Source of the DNA: Lepidurus packardi
Taxonomy: Eukaryota > Arthropoda > Branchiopoda > Notostraca > Triopsidae
Assembly (NCBI GenBank): GCA_023053545.1
Contig: JAKZAN010000007.1
Coordinates: forward strand, 9,052,001-9,116,000
DNA: 64,000 nt
Reading direction: 5' to 3'
The translations under genes were made by a program, and so were the position numbers. Shown here piece after piece: positions 38,043-57,772 of this stretch (its first letter is position 1; each line of letters starts with the position of its first letter). Under the pieces are notes generated by a model. It did no database searches. It was given only the letters and a program-made list of their open reading frames with translations, and had not been told where the DNA came from.

Positions 38043-39479
38043 TTACTTCCCTGGCAACAGAAATTCTATTTTTTTTTTGTATATTGCAAAGTAGGTCACG
38101 CTGCTCCCTTTTCCCAACTAGGAATTTCTGTGAGTGAAGACAACAATTTCTGAAATGACTTGGGGATGCGACTTCTTGCTTATCGCAGTTTGATGTATTT
38201 CTTCCGGAAGGTATATTGCGGCCAACAACAACAATGAAGAAACCGGGCCCGATTGATAGCTTATTTCCAGACCACCGAATGTTTAGGAGGTTTGGCACAA
38301 GTGGCTTCAACATGTTAAGGTAACTTCCAACTCCCTTTCTCTTTAGCCATAATGTCCTTACTCGATGCAATTCTCTGCCATCTGATATATTACCGTATAT
38401 TACTGCAATTTTTTTACAAACAGGGTTTATTATACAATTTATGATTATGATACACAGCTTTTATCTGCAATTAATTATGAATAGCATCCCAAACGGTCCC
38501 CACTAGATCTAGCATAGGCTTCTTTCAATGTTGTTGACAAAAACGAATAGCTTTCATCATCTGCTTCCAGTTACATGGGAAGAGAACTATTTTCACCTTA
38601 GAAGGTGATGAGCAGCGGAAAGACTGGGAAAGCTAAGAACGTCTACTCCTCTCGTGTTACTTTATTCGATACCAATGCGGTTTCAAGGCTGGGGAAGAGG
38701 TTTTAGCTTATAGCTGTATTTTCCTCAGAGTTTGGGAGTTTTTCCTACTTTTATAGGGAGGCTGAACTGTTCTGTCTTTTTCACTTTCCTCTTTCTCGGT
38801 TTCTCTTGCTCCTCTCTCGTTTTCAAACACACACACACACACAAAGTTCTTGACGGGGGCTTTTTGAGTCACGTGTATTTTCGTCTCCCCAGCAGCAGCC
38901 GGCATAGGACTTTGGGGATAGACGTTGTCGGGGAGCAATTTGGCTAATTTTGGAAGCATCCCAGTTCGTTTTCTCGTCAAAGCCTCCTCCACGCTTTTCG
39001 CCTTTTTCGTCAAGAAAATCGGTTTTCTTGAGAAGCCTATTTGGCTCATTGCACATTCATAAACTGCCAGTCCCAGACCACTTTTTGTCACCTTTAAACC
39101 CTTGAAGAACCCGATAATATAAATCTTCCAAGTTTGTCAATTTCCATTTGCTTAAATGTTCAGAGGATATAGACACTTGGGAAGATATTAAGAAAAAAAG
39201 ATTCGCACATTCTGAAGATGGAAGGGCAAAAGAAAAAAAAATCGCTCTGGCTTCCCTGTGACGTCATTTTTCATGTGGAAGTCGTCGTGCGAGGCGGGAG
39301 GCGTGGTTAAAAAAGCAGAGAAGTGTTTTCTATAGAGATATTCTTTTTTTAAATAGCGGGCGTAGGCTTGAAGGCCTGTTGCCAGGAGAAATTAATTTGA
39401 TGAACAAAAAGGCTGCGGAAATCCTTAAATTACCTTTAAACTATTGGTTATTTTTAATATAACCTTTATTTTCGTATTT

Positions 39480-40930
39480 AAATCAAATGAGTAATACAGT
39501 TATTTTATTATAAATAAAATGAAGTATTATGAAAAAAGAAAGTAGAAATAAAATAAGAATAAAATGTAAGCAACGTGTAAAAATTTAAATTATGAATCTA
39601 CTAAAAATTTGTAAAAAAATTATTAATAATATTAAGTATTATTAAAAATACAGTAGAAATAAAATAAGAATACAATGTAAGCAACTTGTAAAAATTTAAA
39701 TTATTTATCTACTAAAAGATTTGTACATAAAATTATAAATAAAATTAAGTATTATTAAAAATAAAGTAGAAATAAAATATTAATAAAATGTAAGCAACTT
39801 GTACAAATTTAAATTATTTATCTACTAAAAGATTTGTACACAAAATTATAAATAAAATTAAGTATTATTAAAAATAAAGTAGAAATAAAATAAGAATACA
39901 ATGTAAGCAACTTGTAAAAATTTAAATTATTTATCTACTAAAAGATTTGTACATAAAATTATAAATAAAATTAAGTATTATTAAAAATAAAGTAGAAATA
40001 AAATATTAATAAAATGTAAGCAACTTGTACAAATTTAAATTATAAATCTACTAAAAGATTTGTAAAAAAAAGTATTTGGTGGAGCTTTTGGAGCTGCGGA
40101 AAGCGATTTTTTCATATTATTTTTTGGAGTGGGTTGAGAAAGTTTCGGGGGAAAATTTCTACTTTCAAATAAAGTTCATTTTAAAATCTCTTAAAAAGAA
40201 AGTCTCTTAAAAATACTTTTTAAAAAATAGAAATAAATAAAATTTGAGCAATTTTAAAAATTGAAATTATGAATCTATTAAAAGGTTTGGAAAAAAAATA
40301 TGGGTGATTTTTTTTTGCGTGGGTGGAGAAACCGTAAGCAGTCAATTTTTACTTTTCAATCAAGTTCTTATTTAAAATTAAGTCCATTAAAAATAATATT
40401 TCTATTTTTTAAATAGAAATAAAATCAAAGTAAAATTTAAGTAATTTTAAAAATTGGAATTATGAATCTATTAAAAGATTTGGAAAAAATAGGGGAGTTT
40501 TTTTTGAGTGGGTGGAGAAACCGTAAGCAGTCAATTTTTACTTTTCAATCAAGTTCTTATTTAAAATAAAGTCCATTAAAATAATTTATTTTTTTTAATG
40601 TAAATAAAATCAAAGTAAAATTTTAGCAATTTTAAAAATTGGAATTATGAATCTATTAAAAGATTTGGAAAAATAGGGCAGTTTTTTTGAGTAGGTGGAG
40701 AAACCGTAGGGAGGAAATTGTTACTTTTAATCAAGTTCTTATTTAAAATAAAGTCCAGTAAAAATAATATTTCTATTTTTTAAATAGAAATAAAATCAAA
40801 ATCAAAGTAAAATTTTAGCAATTTTAAAAAATTGGAATTATGAATCTATTAAAAGATTTCGAAAAAATATGGTGTAGAGTTGTTTTGGAGCTATGAAGAG
40901 CGATTTTTTTTTGGAGTGGGCGGAGAAACT
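39480..40930. repeat. Two A/T-rich tandem repeat families
   Basis: At 39480-40070 a unit of roughly 115-120 bp (aagtattattaaaaataaag, gtaagcaacttgtaaaaatt, ctactaaaagatttgta) repeats about five times. At 40270-40930 a second unit of about 185-190 bp (gggtggagaaaccgtaagca, caatcaagttcttatttaaa, gaatctattaaaagatttgg) repeats about three to four times. They share an attatgaatcta-ttaaaag block, so they may be related. Confidence 0.85.
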
Positions 40931-43105
40931 CTGGTGGGGGAAAATAACTGGGAGATGACGTGTTATCTTTTGTTATTTTTAGCCCAGCCGCATCGTTCCA
41001 TCGTTCTTACCTTGTTGTTTTCCCCCAAAAAGAGTTGCTGGGAGCTATAGACTCATTGCTAAGCCACGAGGCACACACACACACACACAACTCAAGACTT
41101 GGGACGATTTCAATATGCATAGGTAACGAGGAGATCGCTGACTCAGAAAGACAGATTTAAACTACGGACCTGCTTACGCTTAGCTTCCACACCAATGCGG
41201 TACGCTTACTCAAGAGAATGGCACGTTACAGCATTTCGATTCATTCTAACAGTCAATAACACGTTCTGCCTTTTCATGTTGTATCCAAGGAAATCTCAGC
41301 CTTCTTTCTATGGTTTTGCAGTGATATTGACGATTTCAAAGAGCTTGGGACGTTGGAAAATCGGATGGTAGAAATGTTCGCATTTCTGCACTTGGGAAAT
41401 TATTTCTGTTCGAATCCTTGCAAGAAGGCTATTCAACTTCCAAGGAACGTGAATTCAGAAAGTCACGCTTTTAACGTAGTTTGAACTTCCAAGTGAAGTC
41501 AGGAATGCCCAGATTTCGGAGCGTAGTCAAGTTTTCGTGTTATTGACAGAAATGTCCTTCCGTCTTCAGATTGAAGCAAAGATATCTTCCGCCACATTCA
41601 GTTTCATTGAACTGGGAGTAGTTGGAATCTTATGTAGATTCTTTCTGATGTAGTGAAACCGCGAAGTACTGAAATCGCCAATCCCATGAAGCAGAATTAA
41701 GCATTCAAGAAGCAATAATGAAGCGTTTAAGCATTTGAAGCATAATGAAGCAATAATATTACTTCCAAAGCCTCTTTTAGTATCAAAGGATCTCTTTAGG
41801 AGCAATGGGAACTAGGAACTCGAGTTAGTTATTTTCACTCGGGAATGTGGACATTTGAAAATTGAAGTCTTGTAAGACTTTCCTGTACACGTAGCAATAT
41901 TTCTTTCAAGCCCGGCTGGCTTTCATCTTTTTTCCTTTTTGCTGTCACAGAAAGGCCATTTAGAGTGCTGAAGGCCATAGAACCACGGATGGTGAGTGTA
42001 TGTGTGTCTCGGAGTTTCTCATCAGCCAGGCATGTCACAAGACGAGGCAAGAAAATGCCCCGTTTGGATATACAAGTCCTTGGGGTTTGAAAAAGAGTCA
42101 AAAAGGAAGTTGGCCAAATCCAGAAGATCTGCTAGCCTCCCAAACGGGCTCCCAGAAATATCAGAAGGAGGACGTGTACGTATATTTCTGGCACCCTCCA
42201 ATTCCTAAGCGTACGCAAGCGCGCTCTGTAATACATAGACAGCGTTTTAGCCTTTTGGACCATCTGGGAGCCGGCTCACCCATGTCAATGGCTAGAAACT
42301 TTCCCAGGAAAAAGGAAAACAAAAAACCCACCCAGGCCCCGCCCTCGCAGAAATGTGTTGCCCCAGGCGAGGGCGGGGACTTGAGCGTAGGCGAGGGAAG
42401 GGACGACTAGCTAGCCTGCCGTAGAAAAGATCTTCACTTGCCCTTGTGCAGCTCAGAAAGAGTGTAACGTGACAGGAAAGCACTTCTGCCTAGTTTCAAT
42501 TGCTCGAAATCGAGGTAAAAGAAACCCAAACCTAACCCAAAGCATCCTCCTTTGCTAACAAACAAAAAGTGAACTTCCGTATAACTTTCCACAAGTGAAT
42601 TGACTTGAGTGTTTGACTTCTAACACAACTGTAAACCTTAAATCTCGCGCATTTATTACTTTTACGCCTATTCGTTTCTACCGGGAATTTCCTCAGCAGA
42701 AGTAGAACTCCAGCTAAGGCTTTCTGGATCGGCTCGTCTTATTTCCGACGATCAAAGTAAACAAAACCGTTAGAACGCCTCAGGGGGTACGTGCGGGCGC
42801 CGGTAAAGGGAGGTTGAGGGTTCCAAGCGTGCCCGGGGCCGGGAGCCTGGGGGGGGGGAGGTAACGGACGAACCCTCAAAGAGGAAGTGATACCGTGTTT
42901 GGGTTCCTTTTGGGGCCTCGCGATGCCTCGCCGGTTCTAAGTTTAGATTATAGCTCAAAATAGTTTGACACTAATGTACTTGCCTTGCCTTGAGGCTTTT
43001 GCCAATGACCTCTATATTTTGTTAATTGACTGAGAGTTGAAAGGTTTGGAGCAGCAAGGGACATTACTTGAAGGGATTTGGTTCTTTAGGTAAACATTTC
43101 TAGCC

Positions 43106-43844
43106 ATGCCTTTCGTGCCTGCTGAAAACCCCAAGTGCCCCAAGTGCAGCAAGTCTGTCTACGCTGCGGAAGAACGAGTAGCTGGTGGCAAGAAATTCCA
43201 CAAGCAATGTTTCAAGTGCGGTAAGTGTCCTTATTTCTTCCCGTTGGGGCAGTTTGGGGCAGGTTTGAATTTTGCCATATTACTGCGCTGTAGGCCTCTG
43301 CAACAAGTTTTTGGATTCCACCAACTGTGCTGAACACGGTGATGAATTGTACTGCAAAGCCTGCCACGGCCGCAAGTACGGACCTAAGGGATATGGTAGG
43401 TTCCTCTCCGCAGCTATTATTTCTTTTACGCAATCTATGATTCCCAGGCTTTGGCGGTGGCGCTGGTGCCTTGAGCATGGACAGCGGTGCACAGTTTGGA
43501 AACACCGAGACCGCCGAGTAAGTACTGATTTTTTCACTTTTTGGGCCCTGTTAAAGAATGGGTCCTTGCAGTGCCATCTAGCGACAGTAATTTGAGTTTC
43601 AAACCAGCTGCAGTTCTCTCGTTTTTATAAAAAAAAATTACTCTCAAAATGTATGCTTACTTTGTCGTAAAGTCAATGATAAGGGCAGAGGGCAGGTCCA
43701 TTATTTCTGTGTTGAGAAATTGTTGCAAAAATTACTGCAGATCGATCCAAAAGAAAGACCGACAAAAAAGGCTCATGCAAGCCTGTTTTATTTTTATTTT
43801 CCAGTAACAAACCCACCGACCCAGTCTACGGCAAGAAGGAATAA
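43106..43844 (+). CDS. Mlp60A: Muscle LIM protein, one-LIM short isoform (Mlp60A/CRP-like)
   Basis: Exons 43106..43220, 43294..43395 and 43448..43517 can splice to a terminal exon 43805..43844 instead of 45163. All junctions are GT-AG and both acceptors accept phase 2. The product is 108 aa: one LIM domain, a glycine-rich segment ([13 protein letters not shown]) and the tail [12 protein letters not shown], the form of one-LIM invertebrate muscle LIM proteins. Candidate AATAAA signals lie at 43997 and 44270. The separation of one-LIM and five-LIM products in one locus is inferred from splice sites and frames only. Confidence 0.85.
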
Positions 43845-46800
43845 ATTGCGAATTAAAAAGTCACGAAAGTTGTGAATACTTTGAGGACTGACTTATGTGC
43901 TACCATCTTAAAAAATAACTTCATGATTGGCTTCCTTTTAGCAATATTGTCAATTTGTTTTAAATCCATAGAAATCACCAAACTTCCCGAAAAAATAATA
44001 AAATTTGTTGGCAAGCCGGACAAATATTTAAAAAAAAATTAAATTGCTTTTCTTCGCTCTTTCCTATATTTTTTTTTATTATTTTTCGGACCCCTGAAAT
44101 TTTTCAGTGATTAGGTTTCCAGAAAGCAATTGTGTTGCCAAGTTTTTTAAGAAGCTGATAGGTCTGTAGAATTTCGGGATTTTTGTTTAGTTGATCAGTT
44201 TTTGCTAATTAATGCATATTCGTTGGATTTTGTCCCAAAACATGATCAAGTTTACTTGTGTTCGGCTTCAATAAAATTTTTCCATCATCGATTTGATTTT
44301 GTAAAAAAAAAAAAAAATCTCCCCCGCAGAAATGTCTCATTTCTTCGCTAAAGAGACAAGACAGGAATTTTTTGAGAGTTACAGTCTGCTGCTAAGGTTG
44401 ATTATTCCGATGTCCAATGACGCATCCGGAATTTTAGTCCAAGGTGACCTTTCCTGCATTGTTTTTTACTTTATATTTTCTTGAATTTTTTTCTTTCTTC
44501 CTTTTTTTTACTTCGTTAACCTAAAAAAGTGGCTGGGTTAATGCAACTGACCGCATTTTCGGGTGACAAAACTAAAAACCCCACCCAAAAAGCAATCTCA
44601 ATCTTAATCTCAAAAAAAGTACATTTTTGGTCCACCTCCTTCAGTTTTGTTGTCGATCAAGAGAGTTTTATTTGCCACTAAAAAAATATCCTGTCCAGTG
44701 ATGGGATAAGGAACTGCCCTCTTTGCCCAATTATCATCGTCTAAAATCGGGGTAAATTTTTTTGGCTCCGCCAGAAAAAACCGTCCAAGGATCCTGTATT
44801 GCTTTTTCCCCCTTTCCTGTTCCCATTACTTGATCGGACTTACGACTTCAATCGCCATAGAAAAAACGTCCTAGATTGTGACGGGTTTTCAAGATTAAAA
44901 AATAATAGAAAAGTTCGAACACGAAATTGAAGGAGTTGAAGCTAGAAAAAAACACAAAAACTTAATAAGAAGTAATACTAATGCTTTTTCGACTTACCAC
45001 AGTAATGCCAAATAGTTTAACCAAAATGCTTTTTATTTACTTCCTAATCCGGAAAGCAGCCTGTAACGCGCAAAGCAAGTTACGCCTCTTATTAATATTT
45101 GTGAAAATTGTTGGATGACAAAAGAAACGGGACTCTAAAGTCGGACTTGACTATTTCTGCAGTGTAACGCCGAAGGCTCCTGCGAAACCCATATCGAAGG
45201 CGCCAGATGGCGAAGGCTGTCCTCGCTGTGGTGGTAATGTGTATGCTGCGGAGCAGATGCTCGCCAAAGGACGGGTAAAATATTCCTGCCTTTCTGCAGA
45301 TTTTTCTATAGTTCTGAATTTTTTATGTCTGAAAAATTGTAGATTTTTAAAAATTTTTCTTTATCTTTTTTCCGTATTTCTGTAGACTTTTCTAGAGTTC
45401 TACGGATTTTTCTATATTTCTGCAGAAATTTCTATATTTCTGCAGATTTTTCTGTACTTCGGCAGATTTTTCCAGATTTCTGCAATTTTCTTACATTTCT
45501 GATTTTTTCTATTTTTCTCAAGATTTTCTTTCTGTTTATTCAGACTTTTTACATTTCTGCGCATGTGTCTAGATTTCCGTACATTTCCCAGTTTTTATTT
45601 TTCAAATACTTTTGCAACTTTTGTAAATTTCTGCAGGTCTTTCTATATGCCTGCAGATTTTTCTGTATTTCTTCAGTATTATTAGTCGAGTTATTATAGA
45701 TTTATTTACAGATTGCTGAAGCTTTATTTGAACTTTCCTGCGTTAATTCGGGGTACTAAGTTCTGATTTCCCATTCATTTCTGATAGGCTTGGCATAGAG
45801 AGTGTTACAAGTGTAATGACTGCAACAAACGTTTGGATTCCGTCAATACTTGCGAAGCTCCTGATGGTGAAATCTATTGCAAAGGTACAAATATCCTTTC
45901 TTCGGACAGCTTTAGATATTTCTTTTAGCCATAAGTACCAGTTGAAGTGCGACTCACTGGGGATAGGAATAGTTTTCAGTAATTTTCTGCTATTTCTGTT
46001 CATTTTTCGGTCCGATGTAGTCTGTTACGGTAAAAACTTCGGACCCAAAGGTTACGGCAGGGTCTTGCTAAGCGACGCAGAGACGTTAAGGTTAGCGTTC
46101 TTCGCTTACTGTCGCTGCTACATTACTGCCATTTCTAAACGCTTGAGTTATTCAACTCACACTATTTTTTTTCTTAACGTGTTCCGCTTCTTTAATCTGC
46201 TCCAAATGAGTCGAACAGTGTGCCGACAGTACTAATGAAGGTACTAAATTTAACCTGCCGGGATTTTTCAATTTGTTCAGAATTTTTTAAAGACTTCATT
46301 GCTGTTTTGAAGGAAAATTTTCTGGAGGGTGCCCAAATTTCTATATTACGTTTTTGTTTCTGTTTTGTTATTTTTCTATTCAGTTTGCTACGCGAAACGT
46401 TTTGGCCCCAAAGGTTATGGCAGTGGGCTTTCGACGGATGTTTGCAGCAATGGACAGCCGTACGTGCATGCTTTAACGCTTTTCTATCTCATACTTTCCA
46501 CCTGCAATTAGTTACCAGGAAACAAAAAACGCTAAGAATTTATCCTAACTCTTTAATGTCCACGTAATAGCGTGTGATGACGGGGCGACATTGACGAAAT
46601 ATTCCTTTTCAGTGATGTGTCCAAAATCCGACCCATTCACTTGGATACGTCCCTCATCAAGGCGGCAGAGGGTCAGCAGGGCTGCCCTCGTTGCGGTGGC
46701 GCTGTCTACGCAGCGGAGCAGATGCTCGCTCGCGGCACAGTAATATTTCTTTCGAAAAGCGTTGAGGGTTACCTTACAGACTATCTGTGCGTCTGATAGG

Positions 46801-48982
46801 TGTGGCACAAGGGTTGCTTCAACTGCAAAGAATGCCGTCGTGTACTGGACTCGATCATTGCGTGCGACGGTCCCGATCATGACGTGTATTGCAAGTTGTG
46901 CTACGCGAAGAAATATGGCCCCAAGGGTTATGGCTTCGGTGGTGGCTCTGCCTTCTTGCAGTCCGATTCCCTTCCGTGAGTTTCCGAGGGCTTTTTCGAA
47001 AGTTTCAGCAATACAATATGACGGTTGTCTTGGGGGTTCTTTAGAAACGGATTGGAGATGGATCAGTCGCTGAAAGCTACACTGATGCCATCTACCACGA
47101 GCATCAAGGCGGCGGAAGGTGAAGGTTGTCCTCGCTGCGGCGGAGCTGTCTATGCGGCGGAACAACAGTTGGCCAAGGGCACAGTAAGTTTGATGAGGAA
47201 GGATGAAAAGGTTGAAGATTTCAAGGTTCACCCGTTGACTCGACTCCCATGCGTTATAGATGTGGCATAAACGATGCTTCTCTTGCGCGGACTGCAAGCG
47301 ACCATTGGATTCGATGTTAGCCTGCGATGGTCCCAACAAAGAAATCTACTGCAAAGCTTGTTACGGTAGACGATGGGGTCCTAAAGGGTTCGGGTATGGC
47401 CATACTCCGACCTTGGTGTCAGTCGGCGGCGACACGGAGACACCCTTGTAAGTTACCACGGCTGTGGATCTCGCAGAAATAAGCAGTTTGGAGATGGTTG
47501 CATAACTTTCCGTTACTTTCAGGGAGTCAAAACCTGTCAACAAGGCGGCCGAAGGAGAAGGTTGCGCTCGCTGTGGATTTGCTGTTTATGCAGCTGAACA
47601 AATGATTTCGAAGAACAAGGTAAATGACGTAGTAATTCACACAGTGATGTAGTAATTTGAATGACTTATAACTGAGTAAAAAGGTTGCTTTTAGGTTTAA
47701 GCTTTTCATTTTTACTCACAGTTTTTTCCGGTGTACTTTTAGTAATAGCTTCTCATATGACTTTGTCTAGCATTACTGCAGCTCTGACTTACCGAGTAAA
47801 ATTGTTGCAGCACTATAAAGCTTTAATGCTATTATTGCAGCGGTATTTGATTTCAGTAATACTGATGCAGTAATTGTGCCACTTGCTTAATAGTATTGTA
47901 GAAATTATCATTTCAAATCCTACCGCCTAAATATTGCTTCAGAATATTACTTCGCACATTATTGCATCCTACTGTTTGGACCAGTATTACTGCAACATTA
48001 CTTCACTCGGTAATTTTGCTGAAACCTTGTTATATTTTCATAATATTACTGCAGAATGTATATTACTTAAAATATTGCTCCCAAAATATTACTATATAAT
48101 ATTACTTCATATTACTCCATCGTATTACTCGGTACAATATTACTGCAACATTGCTTCACTCAGTAATATTGCTGAAACCTTGTTTTATTTACATAATATT
48201 ACTGCAGAATGTATATTACTTAAAATATTACTCCCTAAATATTACTATATAATATTACTTCATATTACTCCATCGTGGTACGTAGCATATTACTGCAGAA
48301 TTTATATTACTTAAAATATTACTATATAATATTACTTCGCATATTACTGCAGAATGTATATTACTTAAAATATTACTCCCTAAATATGACTATATAATAT
48401 TACTTCGCATATTACTCCATCGTATTACTCTATTACAATATTACTGCAACATTGCTTCACTCAGTACTATTGCTGAAGCATTGTTTTATGTACATAACAT
48501 TTCTCCTTACATATGTGTATGCAGTATTACTTTGCAAATTAATTCAGCATATTACTTCACACAGTATGATTGCAGAAACACTTCGTTCCGTAATTTTGTT
48601 GAAATCTTCTTGTACTTACATAGCATGACTTCACATAGCACTTTATTACTCCATGACTTTCATGTTTTAAGAACATTATTCCTACTATACTAAGTTCATA
48701 TTACTGTGCATATTACTGCCCTGTTTTTCTGCATAGCTAACTCATTCTCAGCAAAAAAAGTACGTAGAGGATTAAATCGAACCGGTTGTGGGGTTTGTTT
48801 CTTAAACGCAGATTTGGCATAAGCGCTGCTTCAGCTGCAATGAGTGTCGCCGTTCATTGGATTCCACCAGCATGAACGATGCTCCTACCGGCGAAATTTA
48901 CTGTTTGGGTTGCTACAGGAAGAAATATGGTCCCCATGGTGTCGGCTACGGCATGGGTGCTGGTGCACTGTCAATGGCATAA
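43106..48982 (+). CDS. Mlp84B: Muscle LIM protein, five-LIM long isoform
   Basis: Exons: 43106..43220, 43294..43395, 43448..43517, 45163..45274, 45788..45884, then 46021..46090 or 46384..46459, then 46613..46739, 46800..46975, 47045..47183, 47260..47447, 47523..47619, 48812..48982; 487 or 489 aa (Drosophila Mlp84B about 495). Five LIM double zinc fingers start at about residues 11, 115, 213, 318 and 413. Each has the [13 protein letters not shown]...WHKxCFxC...LDS...YCKxCY pattern followed by KxxGPKGYG and glycine-rich linkers. In muscle these proteins sit at Z-discs and bind actin-crosslinking partners and titin/sallimus-type complexes. Start: [14 protein letters not shown] matches the family. 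I cannot exclude that the orthologue is Mlp60A, which shares this organisation. Confidence 0.95.
43997..44275 (+). terminator. Polyadenylation signals for the short muscle LIM isoform
   Basis: AATAAA hexamers at 43997-44002 and 44270-44275 follow the short-isoform stop at 43844 and lie 0.9 kb or more before the next coding exon. Confidence 0.6.
45290..45700. repeat. Degenerate tatttctgcagatttttc repeat, muscle LIM intron 4
   Basis: A 15-20 bp unit (gatttttctatatttctgca and variants) recurs about 15 times with many substitutions. It contains many polypyrimidine-tract-plus-cag sequences that resemble acceptors. Confidence 0.75.
46021..46090 (+). other. Alternative exon 6a of the muscle LIM gene
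   Basis: This 70-nt exon is entered in phase 1 and left in phase 2. It encodes [20 protein letters not shown] and then ETLR: the final zinc-binding cysteine of LIM2 and the following linker. Acceptor gatgtag, donor gttagc (weaker than usual). Confidence 0.85.
46384..46459 (+). other. Alternative exon 6b of the muscle LIM gene
   Basis: This 76-nt exon has the same phases as 6a (1 in, 2 out) and encodes [20 protein letters not shown] and then CSNGQP. Acceptor tattcag, donor gtacgt. If 6a and 6b were joined, the phase would break (2 into 1), so they fit as mutually exclusive. Confidence 0.85.
47880..48520. repeat. Degenerate atattactgcagaatg / tattacttcac repeat, muscle LIM intron 11
   Basis: Several blocks are repeated two to four times: aatattactgcagaatgtat, attacttaaaatattactcc and ctatataatattacttc. 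The intron is 1.2 kb, by far longer than its neighbours, because of this expansion. Confidence 0.85.
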
Positions 48983-50549
48983 AAAGGCTACAATATACTG
49001 ACCATTGGATGGAAACTTCTTAGACTAACTTTTTTGACCGCAAAAAAAAAGGAAAAAACAAAAGAAATCCGGGCTATTTTCCCCGTTAGTGCAGTTTTTG
49101 CATTGGCGCCAGCAGCATATCGAAGATTGAAAAGGTGTTTCCGTTTTTTTAAGGGCTTTTTGACACTTTTTTCTTTCTTTGTACTTCTTTTTGAGGATTG
49201 CCAGACATAGTTTGTGAACTAACTAAAATTACTAACAACATCGAGTTTGCAATTTTTCAGAGAAGTGACAAGGATGTGAATCATTACTGCCCCCAGTTTT
49301 GGGAAACTATGGGTCGGACGATTAGATTAGATTGATTTTTTTTTTCTCAAGTTTTGGGGTTATTTTTTAAGACCAGTTCTGTTTTGCCTATGCTGTCAAA
49401 TTTGAAGTACGCTTCCTCGCCGGAATTAACCATATCCACCTAGTCTTTAGCTTGTGTACAGCTTATGTTCTTAGTTTGTCAATTTTCGGATTTTTTTTTT
49501 TTTTTTAGTGGGGTGGGGGAGTTGATTTGATTGACGACGATTGCATATGATACATGGGTCACTGTCCAACTTTGACTGTATGACCTGCAAGAGGCAATAG
49601 TCAATAGTGACATGATTTAGATCACGAAGAAGAAATTTGGGTTAGGTATTGGATAAAGTTAACTATTTATAGCGATCGGAAGAGAGATATACTTTCTAAA
49701 TTACAAGAAATTTCAATGCGCTTTGAAACCGTTCAACTAATGACACTTGCAAGTCCAAATACATGCCTTTCTCGCTTTGTAAACAAATGAAGTTTGCCAG
49801 CGCTGAAATACCCAGGAAGATCTTCTTAGCGAAAAAATCCAGCTGAAAAATCTTAGCTGAAATACCCAAAAATCTTCTTAGCGAATATTTCAAGGGTCTT
49901 TTCATTATATATAACTTGAACCATCTTTCCAAAAATTCTCTCAAGATTTATAGTCTTTATATGAATACAAAGAAGATCTCGAGCAGTCTTTGCAGAAATG
50001 TCGAAAATGTCAAGAATCTTCGCAGATTCACTACTTCAAATTCAATCTACTCGTATGGCTTGAAATATCCTAACTTAGATCTGAAGCCGAAAGGTATTTC
50101 TGTGCCTAGCTAGAAATTTGTGCTCAGCAATTTCAGCATTTCCTGACTTCACTCCAAGTTCAAACTACAACTACGTTAAAGATTCCCTTCCCAAGTTCGA
50201 ACTTTCTGAATTTATGTTTCGTGAAAGTTAAATGGTCTTCTGGCAAGGATTTGAAAAGAAATAGTTACCAAAACATTCTTCGCACAAATATGAAAGGTAT
50301 CCCAAAATATTCCCTATCACCCTCTTCCGCAAGTTGTTTTGATTTTTGAAGCGGCAAAGCATGATACTCATCAATTATTGATCCGCCGTCGCGCGCAACG
50401 TAAATTCTCTCTGGGAGTAACGTTCCGGAGTGTGCGTGGAAGATGCTGCAGCTTCCTAGTCTCCACGCACTCTGCCTGTTAAAAATCGGTGCTATTGTTG
50501 TTGTGGTACAAACGCTACATAAGTTCCCTTCACTTAAACTTGAATCATC
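48983..50549. other. Intergenic between the muscle LIM gene and the NMDA receptor gene
   Basis: It holds the 3' UTR of the LIM gene and the 5' flank of the receptor gene. A short duplication around 49800-49890 shares gctgaaatacccan and atcttcttagcgaa. No further gene. Confidence 0.6.

Positions 50550-57772
<7,223 letters not shown>

Larger units (their letters stand above)
36629..43105. other. Gene-poor region between the PAN-like genes and the muscle LIM gene
   Basis: No gene recognised in 6.5 kb. It contains a 194-bp satellite (37274-38042), two A/T-rich tandem families (39480-40070 and 40270-40930), (CA)n runs at about 38829-38843 and 41073-41089, and a G/C-rich patch at 42780-42930. Short frames such as those at 38708-39091 and 41996-42410 match nothing and look like chance. 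The muscle LIM promoter and 5' UTR should lie in the last part. Confidence 0.6.

Noticed and set aside
41996..42410. Plus-strand frames of 70-136 codons
   Set aside because: No similarity and no splice context; low-complexity proline/lysine composition.
46545..47339. 264-codon open frame on the minus strand
   Set aside because: It lies antisense over the LIM exons, which have clear homology and splice phases on the plus strand. Its residues match nothing.
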